From positions 1 to 15,344 of the forward strand of contig CALCIB010000127.1 in the NCBI GenBank assembly GCA_937907525.1: a stretch of 15,344 nt of DNA. The letters run 5' to 3'. The position numbers and the translations under genes are program-made. The stretch is from an uncultured Planctomycetales bacterium (GTDB lineage: Bacteria > Planctomycetota > Planctomycetia > Isosphaerales > Isosphaeraceae). This document shows, piece after piece, positions 13,760 through 15,344 of this stretch; within the stretch, counting starts at the first letter, position 1; each line of letters opens with the position of its first letter. Below the pieces are notes generated by a model. It did not search any database. It saw only the letters and a list, made by a program, of their open reading frames with translations, and was not told where the DNA came from.

Positions 13760-13785
13760 GGCCCCCGCCCTCGCGAGCGGGAGCC
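13760..13785 (-). terminator. GC-rich hairpin after metY
   Basis: On the minus strand GGCTCCCGC and GCGGGGGCC can pair over nine positions (one G-T) around a loop of about eight bases, 13 bases after the metY stop codon. No T tract follows, so it may be a transcription pause, an RNA-stabilising end or nothing. Confidence 0.3.
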
Positions 13786-13797
13786 GGCCTGGGTCCG

Positions 13798-15087
13798 TCA
13801 CCCCGCGGCGGCCTGGAGCGCCTGGTCGACGTCGGCGAGGATGTCGTCGACGTGCTCGATGCCGACGGAGAGGCGGACGAGGTCCGGGGTGATGCCCCCC
13901 TCGCGTTGTTGTTCCTCGTTGAGCTGGGCGTGGGTCGTGGTGGCCGGGTGGATCGCCAGGCTCTTGGCGTCGCCGACGTTCGCCAGATGGGAGAACAGCT
14001 TCAGCGCGTCGATGAACTTCGCCCCCGCCGCCGCGCCCCCCTTGATGCCGAAGATGACCATCGAGCCCCCCTTCCCCTTCAGGTATTTCTTGTTGAGGGC
14101 GTTCATCGGGTCGCTCTCAAGACCGGGGTAGCGGACCCAGGCGACGCCGGGATGGGCGCTTAGGTGCTCGGCCACGGCCCGGGCGTTCTGGCAGTGACGC
14201 TCCATCCGAAGCGGCAGGGTTTCGATTCCCTGGAGGAACATCCAGGAGTTGTCCGGCGCGATGCAACCGCCCATGTTCCGCAGCGGGACGGTCCGCATCC
14301 GCAGGATGTACGCCAGGGGCGCGAGCGGCTCGGGGAGGTCCAGTCCCCAGCGCAGGCCGTTGTAGCTGGTGTCGGGCTCGGTGAACATCGGGTGGTTGCC
14401 GCCGGCCCAGTCGAACCGGCCGGCGTCGATCACGATCCCGCCGATCCCCACCCCGTGGCCGCCGAGCCACTTGGTCAGGGCGTGGACGACGATGTCGGCC
14501 CCGTAATCGATGGGGCGGGTCAGGTAAGGCGTGCCGAACGTGGAATCGACGATCAACGGCAGGCCGTGGTCGTGGGCGATCCTGGCGACGGCCTCCAGAT
14601 CGGTCACCTCAAGCGCCGGGTTGGAGACCCCCTCGCAGAACAGGGCGCGGGTGTTGGAGTCGATCGCCCGGGCGTACTCCTCGGGCTTGGTCGAGTCGAT
14701 CAACTTCACCTTGATCCCCAACCCCGGCATGCTGTCGTGGAACAGGGTGTAGGTGCCGCCGTAGGGGTTGCGGGCCGAAACGATGTTGTCGCCGGCGCGG
14801 GCCAGGTTGATCACCGAGTGGAAGATCGCCGACATCCCCGAGGCCACCGCCAGCGCCCCGGCCTCCGGCGCGCCCTCCAGAAGCGCGACCCGCTTCTCCA
14901 GGACGTCGCTGGTGGGGTTCATCAGCCGGGTGTAGATGTTCCCCAGCTCGGCGAGCGCGAACAGGTTCTTGGCGTGCTCGGTGTTCTTGAAGACGTAGGA
15001 GGTGGTCCGATGCAGCGGCACCCCTCGCGACAGGGTGGTCGGGTCGGGGGCGGCGCCGCCGTGGATGCAGATCGTTTCAAGCTTCAT
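13798..15087 (-). CDS. metY: O-acetylhomoserine sulfhydrylase MetY (PLP-dependent)
   Basis: The 429-residue cytoplasmic enzyme of the Cys/Met metabolism PLP family condenses O-acylhomoserine with sulphide to homocysteine. Visible marks are ETICIHGG at the N-terminus, YTRLMNPTSDVLEKR at 52-66, the PLP ring-binding ASGMSAI at 82-88, NPYGGTY at 107-113, IVDSTFGTPYL with Asp181, and the Schiff-base lysine Lys206 in HALTKWLGGHG. C-terminal IHPATTTHAQL and GLRWGLDLPEPL are typical of MetY rather than of cystathionine gamma-synthase, and the length (about 430) also fits MetY. The start at 15087 is the natural MKLETICIHGG beginning; no clear Shine-Dalgarno is seen. With metX downstream it forms the direct sulfhydrylation pathway. 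I saw no SAM riboswitch upstream. Confidence 0.93.
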   Translation of the reverse strand: MKLETICIHGGAAPDPTTLSRGVPLHRTTSYVFKNTEHAKNLFALAELGNIYTRLMNPTSDVLEKRVALLEGAPEAGALAVASGMSAIFHSVINLARAGDNIVSARNPYGGTYTLFHDSMPGLGIKVKLIDSTKPEEYARAIDSNTRALFCEGVSNPALEVTDLEAVARIAHDHGLPLIVDSTFGTPYLTRPIDYGADIVVHALTKWLGGHGVGIGGIVIDAGRFDWAGGNHPMFTEPDTSYNGLRWGLDLPEPLAPLAYILRMRTVPLRNMGGCIAPDNSWMFLQGIETLPLRMERHCQNARAVAEHLSAHPGVAWVRYPGLESDPMNALNKKYLKGKGGSMVIFGIKGGAAAGAKFIDALKLFSHLANVGDAKSLAIHPATTTHAQLNEEQQREGGITPDLVRLSVGIEHVDDILADVDQALQAAAG

Positions 15088-15119
15088 GGGTCGACCGGAA
15101 GGGTGCGTGACGGGCGCCG

Positions 15120-15150
15120 CGGCCTTTGGCCGGGCGCGGGACTGGTCCCG
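15120..15150 (-). other. Two adjacent small hairpins in the metY leader
   Basis: On the minus strand CGGGAC-ca-GTCCCG (15150-15137) is followed by CGGCC-aaa-GGCCG (15132-15120), about 33 bases before the metY start. They could structure the leader RNA. I could not fit them to SAM-I, SAM-II or SAH riboswitch cores, so a control role is only a possibility. Confidence 0.25.
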
Positions 15151-15287
15151 TGCCGTTGGATCATTGGATTAGACCCCATCGCCCCGTCCCAATTCCAGCC
15201 CGCTCCGATCGGAGGGGCGGAAACCGGCGCGGCGTCCCGTCGCGACTTAGAGTCTGTCCCATAAGGGCGTCGCGGGCGAAATAACGG

Positions 15288-15336
15288 CCTTCCCCCCTCG
15301 CGGGGGAAGGTGGCCCGAAGGGCCGGATGAGGGGGG
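15288..15336 (+). repeat. Dispersed palindromic repeat, copy 5
   Basis: The copy carries GGTGGCCCGAAGGGCCGGAT as in copy 1, followed by GAGGGG. It is preceded by a different hairpin, CCCCCTCGCGGGGG at 15293-15306, in place of the TTGAGGGAG-type left part. It is oriented like copy 1 and lies upstream of metY. This shows that the core is constant while the left arm varies between copies. Confidence 0.7.
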
Positions 15337-15344
15337 GCGAGCCA

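Noticed and set aside
15248..15266. AGAGTCTGTCCCATAAGG as a possible insertion sequence end
   Set aside because: It resembles the style of some IS terminal repeats, but there is no second end, target duplication or transposase in the window.
15088..15285. SAM or SAH riboswitch upstream of metY
   Set aside because: Hairpins exist, but I could not match the conserved core bases of SAM-I, SAM-II or SAH motifs. A covariance-model search would decide.

Overview
The window is high-GC DNA whose gene content points to a planctomycete, most likely family Isosphaeraceae. The indicators are two secreted right-handed beta-helix proteins, a secreted DUF1080 protein, an orphan BlaI-type regulator, small Cys-containing secreted proteins, and dispersed GAAGGTGGCCCGAAGGGCC-type palindromic repeats. 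No rRNA, tRNA, CRISPR array or complete transposase gene is visible. The taxonomic call is inference from gene content, not from a marker gene.

Left part (1-6034, plus strand): a repeat-rich stretch carries three palindromic repeat copies. It is followed by a BlaI/MecI-type repressor (398-808) with no M56 peptidase partner, a large secreted beta-helix protein with a C-terminal jelly-roll-like domain (937-3579), a small secreted protein (3791-4201), a 42-residue membrane peptide (4277-4405), a hairpin with the look of a terminator, and a HEAT-repeat protein (4523-5914). A fourth repeat copy separates this from the minus-strand genes.

Middle part (6035-10922, minus strand): a DUF1080 gene borders a roughly 4 kb accessory island rich in toxin-antitoxin-like and broken genes. 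In transcription order these are a DUF4160 gene with an in-frame TAG at codon 10, DUF2442, a solo copy of an unknown family here called A (A3), a complete A2-B2 pair, a decayed unknown gene, hicB, a hicA that loses homology after codon 46, and a second complete A1-B1 pair starting exactly where hicA breaks off. A is a 113-residue unknown protein. B is a 168-residue protein with HEPN-like features. In both pairs the genes overlap by 4 nt, and the two copies have identical lengths but only about 55-60% protein identity. This duplicated A-B unit is the best candidate for an undescribed system.

Right part (10991-15087, minus strand): metY (O-acylhomoserine sulfhydrylase) and metX (homoserine O-acyltransferase) together give the direct sulfhydrylation route to homocysteine, hence methionine. 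They are separated by a secreted beta-helix gene with no evident link to methionine synthesis. A fifth palindromic repeat closes the window.
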